This document shows, piece by piece, positions 53,058 to 61,556 of a DNA stretch of 64,000 nt. A program made the translations under genes and the position numbers. The notes below the pieces were generated by a model that searched no databases, had not been told where the DNA came from, and saw nothing but the letters and a program-made list of their open reading frames with translations. Source of the stretch: Mesorhizobium opportunistum WSM2075. GTDB lineage: Bacteria; Pseudomonadota; Alphaproteobacteria; Rhizobiales; Rhizobiaceae. Within the stretch, counting starts at the first letter, position 1. Each line of letters starts with the position of its first letter. The DNA is taken from positions 5,088,001 through 5,152,000 of the forward strand of contig NC_015675.1 of assembly GCF_000176035.2 (NCBI RefSeq), read 5' to 3'.

Positions 53058-53799
53058 ATGCCGCGACTTATGACACTTTTCCGGTTTGTCATCGCGGCCG
53101 TGTTGATGTCCACGTTGCCGGCTCATGGGGCGGATCGCACCATCTATCTCACCTTCGACGACGGTCCGCTCAGCGGCACCGGCAACATCCTCGACGTGTT
53201 GCAGGCGAGCCAAGTTCCGGCAACGTTGTTCATGGTCGGCATGCACGCCGAGGCCAGTGCGTCCAACAAGATGCTGGTGCGGCGCGCCAAGACGATGCCA
53301 CTGGTGACGATCGGCAACCACAGCTACAGCCACGCCTACAATCACTACCGGCACTTCTATGGCGATACGGAAGGCGTCGTCGCCGACATGCTCAAGGCGA
53401 ACGCCGTGCTCGGCCTGAAGCCCGCGGTGCACGCGCGCCTGCCGGGCCGCGATGTGTTCCGGCTGCCCTCGATGTCAAAGGACGACAACTCGCTCGGGCC
53501 CGCGCAAGCCGGCCGCGAGGATCCCGACTACGAGTTCGTCGCGGCTTCCGGCTTCTATCTCTATGGCTGGGACCACGAATGGGTGCGGTGAGCCGGTACA
53601 GAGCGTCGACCATCTGGTCAGCGAGATCGATCACCTGTTCGGCTATGGTCATTTCGCCAGACCCGGCAAGCTGATCCTGTTGATGCATGACGAGATGTTC
53701 CAAGACCGCTTCGATGGCAAGACGAAGCTGACCAACCTGATCGCCGCGCTGAAGCTGCGCCACTATGCCTTTGGAACGATCCCGACCTATGACGACTGA
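53058..53799 (+). pseudogene. Polysaccharide deacetylase (NodB homology) broken by a frameshift
   Basis: A secreted NodB-fold deacetylase. A Sec signal (MTLFRFVIAAVLMSTLPAHG) is followed by TIYLTFDDGPLSGTGN (motif 1) and the metal motif NHSYSHAYNHY. The frame stops at 53591 after YGWDHEWVR, but the rest of the protein continues in the +1 frame, EPVQSVDHLVSEIDHLFGYG, HFARPGKLILLMHDE ... to 53799. One indel near 53585 restores the full protein of about 246 residues. It may be a pseudogene, a programmed shift or a sequencing error. Confidence 0.8.
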
Positions 53800-54236
53800 G
53801 TGGATAAGATAGGCAAATTCTTCAGCGGATTGAGCATCGGCACCCCAAGTGGCGCGAAATGACGCTCGTTGTCAGTCAAGATCGTCAAACCATGGACCTC
53901 GGCAGTGGCAGCAATCGCTATGTCTTCAAATCCGGGCCGGTGTGCCCTCGCGCGATCCAGGATCAGTCCTGCGGCATGTGCGGCACGCAAATCGAAGGGG
54001 AGCACTCTTTCTCCATAAAGGTGCTGGACCGCTTGCCACCAACCACGCAATGATTTTGCCTTTGTTGTCGCACCCTCACGTTCGGCCTTGGCTATTCCGG
54101 CAGCAATCTCGGATGCGGTGACAACGGACAGGAACAGATGGTCACTCGCCTGATCAAGCCATGTAGCCAAGGCTTGCCGAGCGGCTCTCTTCGAGGGAGC
54201 CATTGCCGAGATGATATTGGTGTCCAGCAGAAACAT
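53787..54236 (-). CDS. PIN domain toxin (VapC/FitB-like)
   Basis: A 149-residue PIN-fold RNase of the FitB-like subgroup. Acidic residues: Asp5 (MFLLDTNIISA), Glu in TASEIAAGI near 42, Asp in GFEDIAIAAT near 103 and Asp in LTDNERHF near 121. It follows its antitoxin by eight bases. Its 3' end overlaps the end of the convergent deacetylase gene by 13 bases. Confidence 0.92.
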   Translation of the reverse strand: MFLLDTNIISAMAPSKRAARQALATWLDQASDHLFLSVVTASEIAAGIAKAEREGATTKAKSLRGWWQAVQHLYGERVLPFDLRAAHAAGLILDRARAHRPGFEDIAIAATAEVHGLTILTDNERHFAPLGVPMLNPLKNLPILSTQSS

Positions 54237-54244
54237 CGGCTGCG

Positions 54245-54487
54245 TTACAACTCGACCTTGCGAGCCGGTTTGCGGGGCCGAGGCGCAATATCGTCAAGGT
54301 CCCCGGGAAAGGCCGCCAACAATTGTCCAAAACTTGGCACGCGCGAGAGCCTTTCGTAGTCTTCAAAAGACAGAATGACAGCCTGCTTGCGTCCGTGACG
54401 GGTGATGACGGCGGGTGTTCCGGCGATGGCTTGATCGACCACCGCGGAAAGTGTTGCCTTGGCATCCTTCAACTGAATCTCGCGCAT
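54245..54487 (-). CDS. Phd/YefM-family antitoxin
   Basis: An 80-residue antitoxin with the classical pattern REIQLKDAKATLSAVVDQA, ITRHGRKQAVILSFEDYERL in residues 2-48 and a basic, Pro-rich tail that wraps the toxin. Probably binds the palindrome 15 bases upstream. The pair differs in sequence from the module at 43082-43680. Confidence 0.92.
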   Translation of the reverse strand: MREIQLKDAKATLSAVVDQAIAGTPAVITRHGRKQAVILSFEDYERLSRVPSFGQLLAAFPGDLDDIAPRPRKPARKVEL

Positions 54488-54501
54488 GGCTTACTCCAAA
54501 G

Positions 54502-54516
54502 TGACTAGAGTAGTCA
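54502..54516. promoter_or_regulatory. Operator-like palindrome of the second toxin-antitoxin pair
   Basis: TGACTA-GAG-TAGTCA is a perfect palindrome 15 bases before the antitoxin start codon, placed as an autoregulatory site of a Phd/YefM antitoxin. Confidence 0.65.
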
Positions 54517-54557
54517 TATAGCAAGGCGAGTCGGATAAAACAAGGCTGTCGACCGAC

Positions 54558-54986
54558 CTAGCCCTCCACATTGTCCCGCAACACCGCCAGCACCTGCGCG
54601 AACTCCGCCAGCCGCTCGTCGGACAATCCCACCCGCAGCCGCTTGTCGAAAACAAGCGCGGCCTTACGGAGTGTTTCGAACATCGCTTCTCCCGCCTCGG
54701 TCAGTTCGACCAGATGGACCCGGCGGTTGACGGGATCGCGGCGGCGCGTCAGCAGGCCCTGCGCCTCCATGGCATTCAGATGGTGGGTCAGCGTCGCGCC
54801 CTGGATGCCGATCATGCCGGCAAGCTCGCGCTGATTGGCAAGCTTGCTCGACTTGACCGACAACAGCGTGAGCCAGACCGGCAAGGTGCCGCCCGCTTCG
54901 ACCAAGGCGGCGTCGAAGGCTTGGGCGACAAGCTTGGCGGTGCGGCCAAGATTCATACCAACTGGCGGGCGTTCAAAGGGCGTCAT
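54558..54986 (-). CDS. MarR family transcriptional regulator
   Basis: A 142-residue MarR-type protein: helix-turn-helix near 50-75 (NQRELAGMIGIQGATLTHHL) and a wing with TRRRDPVNRRVHLVELTEAG. It is divergent from a small membrane protein gene, and a perfect palindrome lies over the promoter between them, so the two are probably regulator and target. Confidence 0.9.
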   Translation of the reverse strand: MTPFERPPVGMNLGRTAKLVAQAFDAALVEAGGTLPVWLTLLSVKSSKLANQRELAGMIGIQGATLTHHLNAMEAQGLLTRRRDPVNRRVHLVELTEAGEAMFETLRKAALVFDKRLRVGLSDERLAEFAQVLAVLRDNVEG

Positions 54987-55038
54987 CGCCGGACCCTAGA
55001 CGGTGTTTTCCAAGGATGGAACTGGCTCATTTTATACA

Positions 55039-55067
55039 TTGACATCGAACAGTTCGATATCTAATCA
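55039..55067 (+). promoter_or_regulatory. Promoter with MarR-type palindrome in the spacer
   Basis: TTGACA (55039-55044) is a consensus -35; a weak -10 TAATCA follows at 17 bases (55062-55067). Between them, ATCGAAC-A-GTTCGAT (55044-55058) is a perfect palindrome, an ideal place for the adjacent MarR protein to block RNA polymerase. Confidence 0.65.
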
Positions 55068-55099
55068 TTATCTTTAGCAAGTGAGAGAGGAGAGATGGC

Positions 55100-55507
55100 A
55101 TGCAATATGTCTACATCGTCGTCATCGGTCTTCACGTCATGGCAGGCGTATTCTGGGCGGGCACGACCATCGCGGTCGGCCGTGACCCGGACATCCGCGC
55201 GGAACGGTTTTTCCGGCCGCAAATGGGCGCTGCCGGCCTGGTTTTCCTGACCGGCATACTGCTCTGGTATTTCTTCCATGAGGGCGCTTTCGGCTCGATG
55301 GAGAAAGTGCTGGCGCTGGGGATCGTGACGGCCCTGATCGCCGCCGGCGTGCAGGGCGCACTGGTAGGCTCTGCCAGCAGGCAGCTTGCCGGCGCTGATG
55401 CGGCTACGGAAAGCCGGTTGCGCGCGAAGATGACAAGAGGCGAGCGCATCGCCGGAGGCCTGCTGGTGCTGACCGTGCTGTGCATGGCCACCGCCAGAAT
55501 GTTCTGA
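55100..55507 (+). CDS. Small four-helix membrane protein, probable MarR target
   Basis: A 135-residue protein with four membrane segments: IVVIGLHVMAGVFWAG near 6-21, AAGLVFLTGILLWYFF near 44-59, VLALGIVTALIAAGVQG near 70-86 and IAGGLLVLTVLCMATAR near 116-132. The His in the first helix (LHVMAGVFWAG) recalls CopD/DUF2269-type heme or copper membrane proteins, weak evidence only. GAGAGAGGAGAG lies just before the start. Function unknown. Confidence 0.75.
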   Translation: MQYVYIVVIGLHVMAGVFWAGTTIAVGRDPDIRAERFFRPQMGAAGLVFLTGILLWYFFHEGAFGSMEKVLALGIVTALIAAGVQGALVGSASRQLAGADAATESRLRAKMTRGERIAGGLLVLTVLCMATARMF

Positions 55508-55648
55508 GCGCCGCCACGCCGCAACCCTCACAGCATCGTGCGTTGTCTGGCAACGAGCCAATGACGTGCGGGCGCGCGGATCGAGCCGGAATACACGGGC
55601 TCTCGTATGCCAGCCCGGCCGCGCGCCATCAATTTTCGCGGCGAGATT

Positions 55649-57694
55649 TCAGATCCGCAAACCGAACCTGATCCCGTCATAGATGGCGGCATGGATGTTG
55701 CGCGAGGCGACCGCGTCGCCGATGCGCAACAGCACGAAGCCGGCTTCGTGGTTGCGCGCCGGAAAAATGTCGCCGCCGCTGACTAGGCGTTCGTAGTCGA
55801 CCGCGCCGCCATTCTTCGACAGCGGCCTCAAGGCCAGGTAGAGATCATCGAGCGGCGCGGTGCCATGCTCGACCACCACCTGGTCGACCCGCCGTTCGCC
55901 GCGCCAGCCGTCGGCAAAATCCGAAGCGAGTTCGGCGACCAGTTGATTGCCCTCGCGCCGCACCGAGCGCAGGCGCGTGTTGATGGTGATGGTGGCGCCC
56001 TTTTCCTGGAACGAGCGCATGTACGGCACATGGTTCATGCCGCCCATTTCGGGTGCGAAAAAACGCTCAGGCGAAACCAGTTCCAGCCGTGCGCCGCTGT
56101 TGGCGATCAGTTCGGCGGCACCCATCCCTTGATGGCCGCCATTGTCGTCATAGAGCAAGACATTCTCGGCCGGCTTGACGCTGCCGGCCATGATATCCCA
56201 GCTCGAGGTGACGAGATTGTCGCCCGCCGCCAGCGGCGGGTTCTGCGGCAAGCCGCCGGTAGCGACAATGACCACATCGGACGCCAGCGCCAGGACGTCG
56301 TCCTTCTCGGCCCAGGTATCGTAGCGGATCTCGACGCCGAGCCGATCAAGCTCTGCCAGCCGCCAGTCGATGATGCCGATCAATTCCTTTCGGCGCGGAT
56401 TCTGGGTCGCCAGACGCACCTGGCCGCCGGCCTGGCTCGACGCTTCAAGCACCGTCACCCAATGGCCGCGCTCGGCCGCCACCCGCGCCGCCTCAAGTCC
56501 GCCGGCGCCGGCGCCGATGACAACGACCTTTTTCTTCGCCCCTTCGGTCTTGACGATGATGTGCGGAATATCGGCCTCGCGGCCGGTCGCCGCATTGTGG
56601 ATGCACAGCGCCTCGCCGCCCTCATAGATACGATCGAGACAATAGGTGGCGCCGACGCAGGGGCGGATCTCGTGCTCGCGGCCTTCCATCACCTTCCTGA
56701 TGATGTGCGGGTCGGCGATGTGGGCGCGGGTCATGCCGACCATGTCGAGCTTGCCTGTCGCGATCGCATGGCGCGCAGTAGCGACATCGGAGATGCGCGC
56801 CGCATGGAAAGTCGGGAACTTTGTCGCCGCCCTCACCTCGCCGGCGAAATCGAGATGCGGCGAAGACCGCATGCCGGTCACCGGAATGACCTTGGTCAAT
56901 GCCGCGTCGCTTTCGATCGAACCGCGGATAATGTTGAGGAAATCGACCTTGCCGGAGCCGGCCAGCCGCCTGGCGATCTCGACGCCCTCCTCCTTCGACA
57001 GGCCTTTCTCGAAGTCCTCGTCGGCGACCATGCGGATGCCGACGACGAATTTCTCGCCGACCGCCGCCCGCACGGCATCGAGCACCATGTTGGTGAAGCG
57101 CAAGCGGTTGTCGAGCGAGCCGCCATACTCGTCGTCGCGATGATTGGTGGCCGGCGACCAGAAGCCGTCCATCAGATGGCCGTAGGACTCGAACTCGATA
57201 CCGTCCAGGCCGGCCGCCTGGCAGCGCTGGGCGGCCGACGCATAGTCGGCGACGATGCGTTCGATGTCCCAGTCCTCGATGGTCTTGGGGAAAGCGCGGT
57301 GCGCCGGCTCGCGCACCGGCGAGGCCGACAGCACCGGCAGCCAGTCGGCCTTGTTCCAACCGGTGCGGCGGCCGAGATGGGTGATCTGGATCATCACCTT
57401 GCAGTCATGCTCGTGGCAGGCGTCAGCAAGCTCGGCGAGCCACGGCACGATGCGGTCGTCATAGACATGCAGATTGCCGAAGGCTGCCGGACTGTCGCGC
57501 GAGACGATGGCCGAACCGGCGGTCATGGTCAGCGCCATGCCGCCTTTGGCCTTTTCGGCGTGATAAAGCCGGTAGCGCTGCTTCGGCATGCCGTCCTCGG
57601 AATAGGCCGGCTCATGGCTGGTCGACATCACCCGGTTCTTCAGCGTCAGATGCTTGAGCTGGTAGGGCTGGAGAAGCGGGTCGTTGCTGGTCAT
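55649..57694 (-). CDS. NADH:flavin oxidoreductase/FAD-dependent demethylase-like protein (2,4-dienoyl-CoA reductase/StcD-DgcA type)
   Basis: A 681-residue two-part flavoenzyme. An N-terminal old-yellow-enzyme TIM barrel binds FMN (about 1-370; KNRVMSTSHEPAYSEDG, DGIEFESYGHLMDGFWSPAT), an iron-sulfur Cys cluster (RPCVGATYCLDRIYEG and later Cys near 375) follows, and the C-terminal half has FAD/NAD Rossmann motifs (VVVIGAGAGGLEAARVAAER near 390). Such proteins act as N-demethylases of dimethylglycine or proline betaine products, or as enoate reductases. Given the betaine operon nearby, the demethylase reading is favoured but not proven. Confidence 0.85.
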   Translation of the reverse strand: MTSNDPLLQPYQLKHLTLKNRVMSTSHEPAYSEDGMPKQRYRLYHAEKAKGGMALTMTAGSAIVSRDSPAAFGNLHVYDDRIVPWLAELADACHEHDCKVMIQITHLGRRTGWNKADWLPVLSASPVREPAHRAFPKTIEDWDIERIVADYASAAQRCQAAGLDGIEFESYGHLMDGFWSPATNHRDDEYGGSLDNRLRFTNMVLDAVRAAVGEKFVVGIRMVADEDFEKGLSKEEGVEIARRLAGSGKVDFLNIIRGSIESDAALTKVIPVTGMRSSPHLDFAGEVRAATKFPTFHAARISDVATARHAIATGKLDMVGMTRAHIADPHIIRKVMEGREHEIRPCVGATYCLDRIYEGGEALCIHNAATGREADIPHIIVKTEGAKKKVVVIGAGAGGLEAARVAAERGHWVTVLEASSQAGGQVRLATQNPRRKELIGIIDWRLAELDRLGVEIRYDTWAEKDDVLALASDVVIVATGGLPQNPPLAAGDNLVTSSWDIMAGSVKPAENVLLYDDNGGHQGMGAAELIANSGARLELVSPERFFAPEMGGMNHVPYMRSFQEKGATITINTRLRSVRREGNQLVAELASDFADGWRGERRVDQVVVEHGTAPLDDLYLALRPLSKNGGAVDYERLVSGGDIFPARNHEAGFVLLRIGDAVASRNIHAAIYDGIRFGLRI

Positions 57695-57754
57695 CGTCTT
57701 CCTGCCGTTTCATATTGTGTTGGAGCAGCGGGAGCCGCTCCATTTCCTATTTAA

Positions 57755-57800
57755 GCGTCGGATTCGTCCGAAAACCGCTGCACACCTTTCGATCCGATGC
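57755..57800. repeat. Covarying stem-loop element, copy 3
   Basis: Arms GCGTCGGA (57755-57762) and TCCGATGC (57793-57800) pair with one G-T wobble; core TCCGAAAACCGCTGCACACC and TTTCG. It lies between the flavoprotein gene and queF. Confidence 0.8.
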
Positions 57801-57833
57801 TAATGAGCGCCGCAAACCAAGAAGGCTTTGCTC

Positions 57834-58295
57834 ATGATCGATACCAAAACCCTCACTCAGCTCGGCGCCCACGTCGAGACGCCACAGAGCCCCGAACAAG
57901 CGGTCCTGGAGACCGTGCCGTATACGCGCGGCGACGGGCCGCCGGCGATCGTGCGCTTCACCTGCCCGGAATTCACCTCGCTGTGCCCGGTCACCGGGCA
58001 GCCGGATTTCGCCCATATCGTCATCGACTACGCACCCGATGCTGCCCTGGTGGAATCGAAGTCGCTGAAGCTGTTCATGACGTCGTTCCGCAACCACGGC
58101 GCCTTCCATGAAGACTGCACGGTGATGATCGGCCGTCGCATCGTGGCGGCAACCAAGCCGCTGTGGCTGCGCATCGGCGGCTACTGGTTCCCGCGCGGCG
58201 GCATTCCGATCGACGTATTCTGGCAGACCGGTGCGCCCCCTGAAGGCGCCTGGCTGCCGGATACCGGCGTGGCGCCCTATCGCGGGCGCGGCTAG
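57834..58295 (+). CDS. queF: NADPH-dependent 7-cyano-7-deazaguanine reductase QueF
   Basis: A 153-residue single-domain QueF (T-fold). It reduces preQ0 to preQ1 in queuosine biosynthesis. The active-site Cys is in [17 protein letters not shown] near 46-62, the ESKSLKL motif near 78 and [11 protein letters not shown] near 97 complete the signature. AAGAAGG precedes ATG 57834 by eight bases; the TTG at 57828 is not needed. No preQ1 riboswitch is evident upstream. It stands alone among catabolic genes. Confidence 0.96.
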   Translation: MIDTKTLTQLGAHVETPQSPEQAVLETVPYTRGDGPPAIVRFTCPEFTSLCPVTGQPDFAHIVIDYAPDAALVESKSLKLFMTSFRNHGAFHEDCTVMIGRRIVAATKPLWLRIGGYWFPRGGIPIDVFWQTGAPPEGAWLPDTGVAPYRGRG

Positions 58296-58303
58296 CCGGC
58301 CCA

Positions 58304-58927
58304 TCATTCGCACTGGTACTGGCTGAGCGCCCATTCGCCGGTCACCGACAACAGGTCCGATATCTTCCATTCGCCGCCGACCTTCTTGAATTTCCATTTA
58401 AGGCGATGTGGGTTGCCGGCGACGACGAAAGCGACGATGACCTTGGCCTGGTCGCCATTGATCGCCTCGAGCGTCTTCAGGCTCTTGTCGATCTCGTCCT
58501 TGTCGTAGTCGGCATTGTCCAATGCCATGTTGGGGTCGAGGCATTCGCCCTGCCCGGATTTGCGCAGCGCATCGCTCTTGTCGAGCACGGTTTTTGCCGG
58601 ATCGATGAAATGGCTGCGCTGCGACGGATCGACCTCCAGATTGACGTGATCGTAGAATGGCCGCACCACCGCTGTCGGCGATCCCGGCTGGATGGGCGCG
58701 GCCGGTTCGCTTGGGGGCCAGGCAACGGGTGGCGTTGCCGGCTCCGCTGCTCCGCCAGGCGCAGTTGCGGGCGGCGACCCGCTGTCGGCCGGCGCGGTGG
58801 CCTCCGGGGCATTTGCGGGCGGGGCGTTTGTTGGCGGGGTGCCAAGCAGCCCTTGTGCGGCAGCGCCAACTTGACCCACCGCCATCAGGCACATAGTCGA
58901 CAGTGCCAGGAACGAGCGGCGGTCCAT
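58304..58927 (-). CDS. Secreted protein with Pro/Ala-rich linker (DUF3828-like)
   Basis: A 207-residue exported protein. The signal peptide begins MDRRSFLALSTMCLMAVGQV; the RR pair could allow Tat export. A low-complexity linker rich in Pro, Ala and Thr (NAPPANAPEATAPAD near 35-80) follows, then a compact domain ending WKFKKVGGEWKISDLLS with a final Cys, the pattern of DUF3828 proteins. It is homologous in its C-terminal half to the gene four bases upstream. The long frame upstream lies in that gene and is a shadow. Function unknown. Confidence 0.75.
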   Translation of the reverse strand: MDRRSFLALSTMCLMAVGQVGAAAQGLLGTPPTNAPPANAPEATAPADSGSPPATAPGGAAEPATPPVAWPPSEPAAPIQPGSPTAVVRPFYDHVNLEVDPSQRSHFIDPAKTVLDKSDALRKSGQGECLDPNMALDNADYDKDEIDKSLKTLEAINGDQAKVIVAFVVAGNPHRLKWKFKKVGGEWKISDLLSVTGEWALSQYQCE

Positions 58928-58931
58928 CACA

Positions 58932-59426
58932 TCACTCCGGCGTTTGACCGGCCAGGCACTCCAACGCACTGAGCGTCCAGTCGCTGGTCTTCGAGGCGAT
59001 GTCCGATATCTTCCACTTGCCGTCGATTTTCTTGAGCGACCAGAGCATTTCGCGTTTGGCATCATCGCCTTCCGAAAACAGGCTGAATGACGCTGTGACC
59101 TCGGCATTGTCCCCATCGCGCTTCTCAGACAGTTTCAGCGTCTTGGCCACGGACTTCTGGTCGAAATCCTGCGCGTCGAGACCCGGATCGAAATCGATGC
59201 ACGCGACCTGGTCCGGATTCTTTTTCGTCGCCTGATCGTTGAGATCGAACAGTTTCGTCACCGGCTCGGTGAAGCGATCCCGGTATTGCGTGTCGGCCTC
59301 GAACTTGACCTCCGGAACATAGAAGAATTTCACGGCGTCGGACGCCGGACCGGCCCAGGCTGCAGCGGGTAAGGCCGCGGCGGGCAAGGCGGTCGAAAGA
59401 GCGGCAAGGAGCACTGTCAGTCTCAT
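58932..59426 (-). CDS. Secreted DUF3828-like protein, paralogue of its downstream neighbour
   Basis: A 164-residue exported protein with a Sec signal (MRLTVLLAALSTALPAAALP, cleavage near AWA at 25). The mature domain of about 140 residues contains VKFFYVPEVKFEAD, a central acidic section and LWSLKKIDGKWKISDIASKT near 128, shared in spacing with the next gene. ATG 59426 has GGAG seven bases upstream. Both genes probably form one operon. Role unknown; nutrient or envelope stress proteins of this type exist. Confidence 0.75.
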   Translation of the reverse strand: MRLTVLLAALSTALPAAALPAAAWAGPASDAVKFFYVPEVKFEADTQYRDRFTEPVTKLFDLNDQATKKNPDQVACIDFDPGLDAQDFDQKSVAKTLKLSEKRDGDNAEVTASFSLFSEGDDAKREMLWSLKKIDGKWKISDIASKTSDWTLSALECLAGQTPE

Positions 59427-59599
59427 GCAGAATCTCCGGCTTTTGATGGCTTGCGGCAATCAATACCACGCCTCCTGCATATCGGCTTTTTTGCGGTTCA
59501 TGAAGTCCCTGGCGGCTTGCCCAGGGCGCCCCGCCAGACGTCCTGGAAGTTTGCAAAAGCAATTCCGCGGTCAGCTGCGGACGATACATCATGGGATCC

Positions 59600-60709
59600 T
59601 CAGCCTCCGAAAGTCGCGACAGGCGCGTTGAGACGGGAGCGCTCAGGCCTGACACCGAGCCCCGGCGTCTGCGGGACGCGTATATGGCCGTCTTCGATGA
59701 CGACGGGGTTTACGGGGTCGGTATGCCCTTCGATGTATTCCTGTGCGATCCAGGCGCCCTCGAAACGTCTCGGTTCGACGGTGGCCGCGAGGTGCACGCA
59801 TGCCGCGGCGATGACATCGCCGCCCCAGGCATCGTCGCAGCTGTGCGGAAGAGATCGTATCGCACAAAGATCTCGGACGGTGGCCATCTTGGTGAGGCCG
59901 CCAAGGCGGGTGACCTTCAATCCGAATCCGTCCGCGATACCCGAAGAAATTGCCCGCAAGACGGCATTCAAATCCTCGGTATTCTCATCGAGGTAGACTG
60001 GATGGGTAACGCGCCCCTTGAGGCTCGCGACCTCCTCCATGGTGTTGCAAGGCTGTTCGAACACAAACGGGATCGCCTGGCAAAGCCGGTCGATGTGCAG
60101 CGTCGCCGCGGCGGTGAGGCCACGATTGGCGTCGACAGCTATGCGGGCCTTGAAGCCGACCGCCTCCCATACTTTGTGTACGGTGGCGACGTCCTGCTCG
60201 AGATCGCGCCCGCCTATCTTGATCTGAAGCCGTGGGTATCCGGCCTTGACCTTGTCGGCGGCGATACGCGCCGTCTCGTCCGGCGCGCCGACAATCGTGG
60301 AATAATAGGACGGCACACGATCTGTGAGCGCACCGCCCAGAAGCGTCGAGACCGGAACGCCCAGCCGCTGGCCGGCGAGGTCGAGGAGCGCTATGTCCAA
60401 GGCCGCCTTGGCATAGTTGTGGCCATTCAGCCGCTCGTCCATTCTTTTCGCGAGACGGCGCATGGACGTCGTGTCCTCGCCCACCAGGCCAGGCGCCATT
60501 TCGGCAATTGCCGCTCTCGCGCCCAGGGCATGTTGGGGCTGATAGACAGGACCGACCGGGCAAGTCTCGCCCCAGCCCGACAGCCCGTCCTCGGTGGTCA
60601 CTTCAACAAGCGTGCTGTCCAGATCCCGCACGGTGTCGCTAGCCATCCGGTAGGCATCGCCTTTGACGGGCAGATCCACCTGATAGACCTTGATCGTTTC
60701 GATACGCAT
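59600..60709 (-). CDS. hpbD: Mandelate racemase/enolase superfamily protein, HpbD-like betaine 2-epimerase
   Basis: A 369-residue enolase-superfamily enzyme. The sequence pattern follows 4-hydroxyproline betaine 2-epimerase (HpbD) closely: WGETCPVGPVYQPQHALGAR near 46-65, ERVPSYYST-like RVPSYYSTIVG near 131, catalytic Lys164 in LQIKIGG, metal ligands Asp193, Glu218 and Asp241, and Lys265 in GLKVTRLGG. HpbD interconverts trans- and cis-4-hydroxyproline betaine or proline betaine at C2, the entry to betaine breakdown. Last gene of the operon, 113 bases after the corrinoid gene. Confidence 0.88.
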   Translation of the reverse strand: MRIETIKVYQVDLPVKGDAYRMASDTVRDLDSTLVEVTTEDGLSGWGETCPVGPVYQPQHALGARAAIAEMAPGLVGEDTTSMRRLAKRMDERLNGHNYAKAALDIALLDLAGQRLGVPVSTLLGGALTDRVPSYYSTIVGAPDETARIAADKVKAGYPRLQIKIGGRDLEQDVATVHKVWEAVGFKARIAVDANRGLTAAATLHIDRLCQAIPFVFEQPCNTMEEVASLKGRVTHPVYLDENTEDLNAVLRAISSGIADGFGLKVTRLGGLTKMATVRDLCAIRSLPHSCDDAWGGDVIAAACVHLAATVEPRRFEGAWIAQEYIEGHTDPVNPVVIEDGHIRVPQTPGLGVRPERSRLNAPVATFGG

Positions 60710-60822
60710 GCCGACCTCAGCTCCCTTCGAGCCAAGCTATTCCGGCAATGTTGCCGTTCCAGTGCATGACGGGCCACTGCATGACGACGCTCTCGGTCAC
60801 AAACTTGTCCCGGCTGCCGTGC

Positions 60823-61515
60823 TCAGACCCGCACATTGTGCTTGCGCTTCATGAAATCCTTGGCGGTCTCGACCGCCACCGCGGCATCGCGGCAATAGGC
60901 ATCGGCGCCGACGGCCTTGCCGAATTCCTCGTTGAGCGGCGCGCCGCCAACCAACACGACATAATCGTCGCGAATGCCCTTTTCCTTCATCGTGTCGATG
61001 ACGACCTTCATGTAGGGCATGGTCGTGGTCAAAAGCGCCGACATGCCGATGATGTCGGGCTGGTGCTGCTCGATGGCATCGAGATATTTCTCGACCGCAT
61101 TGTTGATGCCGAGGTCGATGACGTCGAAGCCGGCGCCCTCCATCATCATGCCGACCAGGTTCTTGCCGATGTCGTGGATGTCGCCCTTGACGGTGCCGAT
61201 CACCATCTTGCCCTGCTTGGGCGCGCCGGTGGCGGCCAGCAGCGGCCGCAGGATGAACATGCCGGCCTTCATGGCGTTGGCCGACAACAGCACCTCGGGA
61301 ACGAACAGGATGCCGTCGCGAAAATCCTCGCCGACGATGCGCATACCCTCGACCAGTGCCTCGGTCAGCACCTTGTAGGGCACCCAGCCGCGCTCGAGCA
61401 GGATCCGCGTGCCTTCCTCGATCTCTTCCTTCAGCCCGTCATAGAGATCATCGTGCATCTGCTGCACCAACTCATCGTCGGAAAGCTCGGAAAGGATGAT
61501 CTCGTCGTCGGCCAT
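60823..61515 (-). CDS. Methyltransferase-cognate corrinoid protein (MtbC/MttC-like)
   Basis: A 230-residue cobalamin-binding protein. An N-terminal helical cap (about 1-95) precedes the B12 Rossmann domain with the lower-ligand motif GDIHDIGKNLV near residues 110-120, plus SALLTTTM near 157 and GGAP near 190. Such proteins carry a methyl group taken by an MttB-family methyltransferase from a quaternary amine and pass it to folate. Its partner is encoded 1.8 kb upstream in the same operon. Confidence 0.94.
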   Translation of the reverse strand: MADDEIILSELSDDELVQQMHDDLYDGLKEEIEEGTRILLERGWVPYKVLTEALVEGMRIVGEDFRDGILFVPEVLLSANAMKAGMFILRPLLAATGAPKQGKMVIGTVKGDIHDIGKNLVGMMMEGAGFDVIDLGINNAVEKYLDAIEQHQPDIIGMSALLTTTMPYMKVVIDTMKEKGIRDDYVVLVGGAPLNEEFGKAVGADAYCRDAAVAVETAKDFMKRKHNVRV

Positions 61516-61556
61516 TTTTTGCCTGCGTGAATTTGCGTGTCAGCGATTTACCGGCC

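Noticed and set aside
57695..57833. A preQ1 riboswitch before queF
   Set aside because: The region holds the stem-loop repeat described above and no pseudoknot-like preQ1 aptamer that I can recognise.
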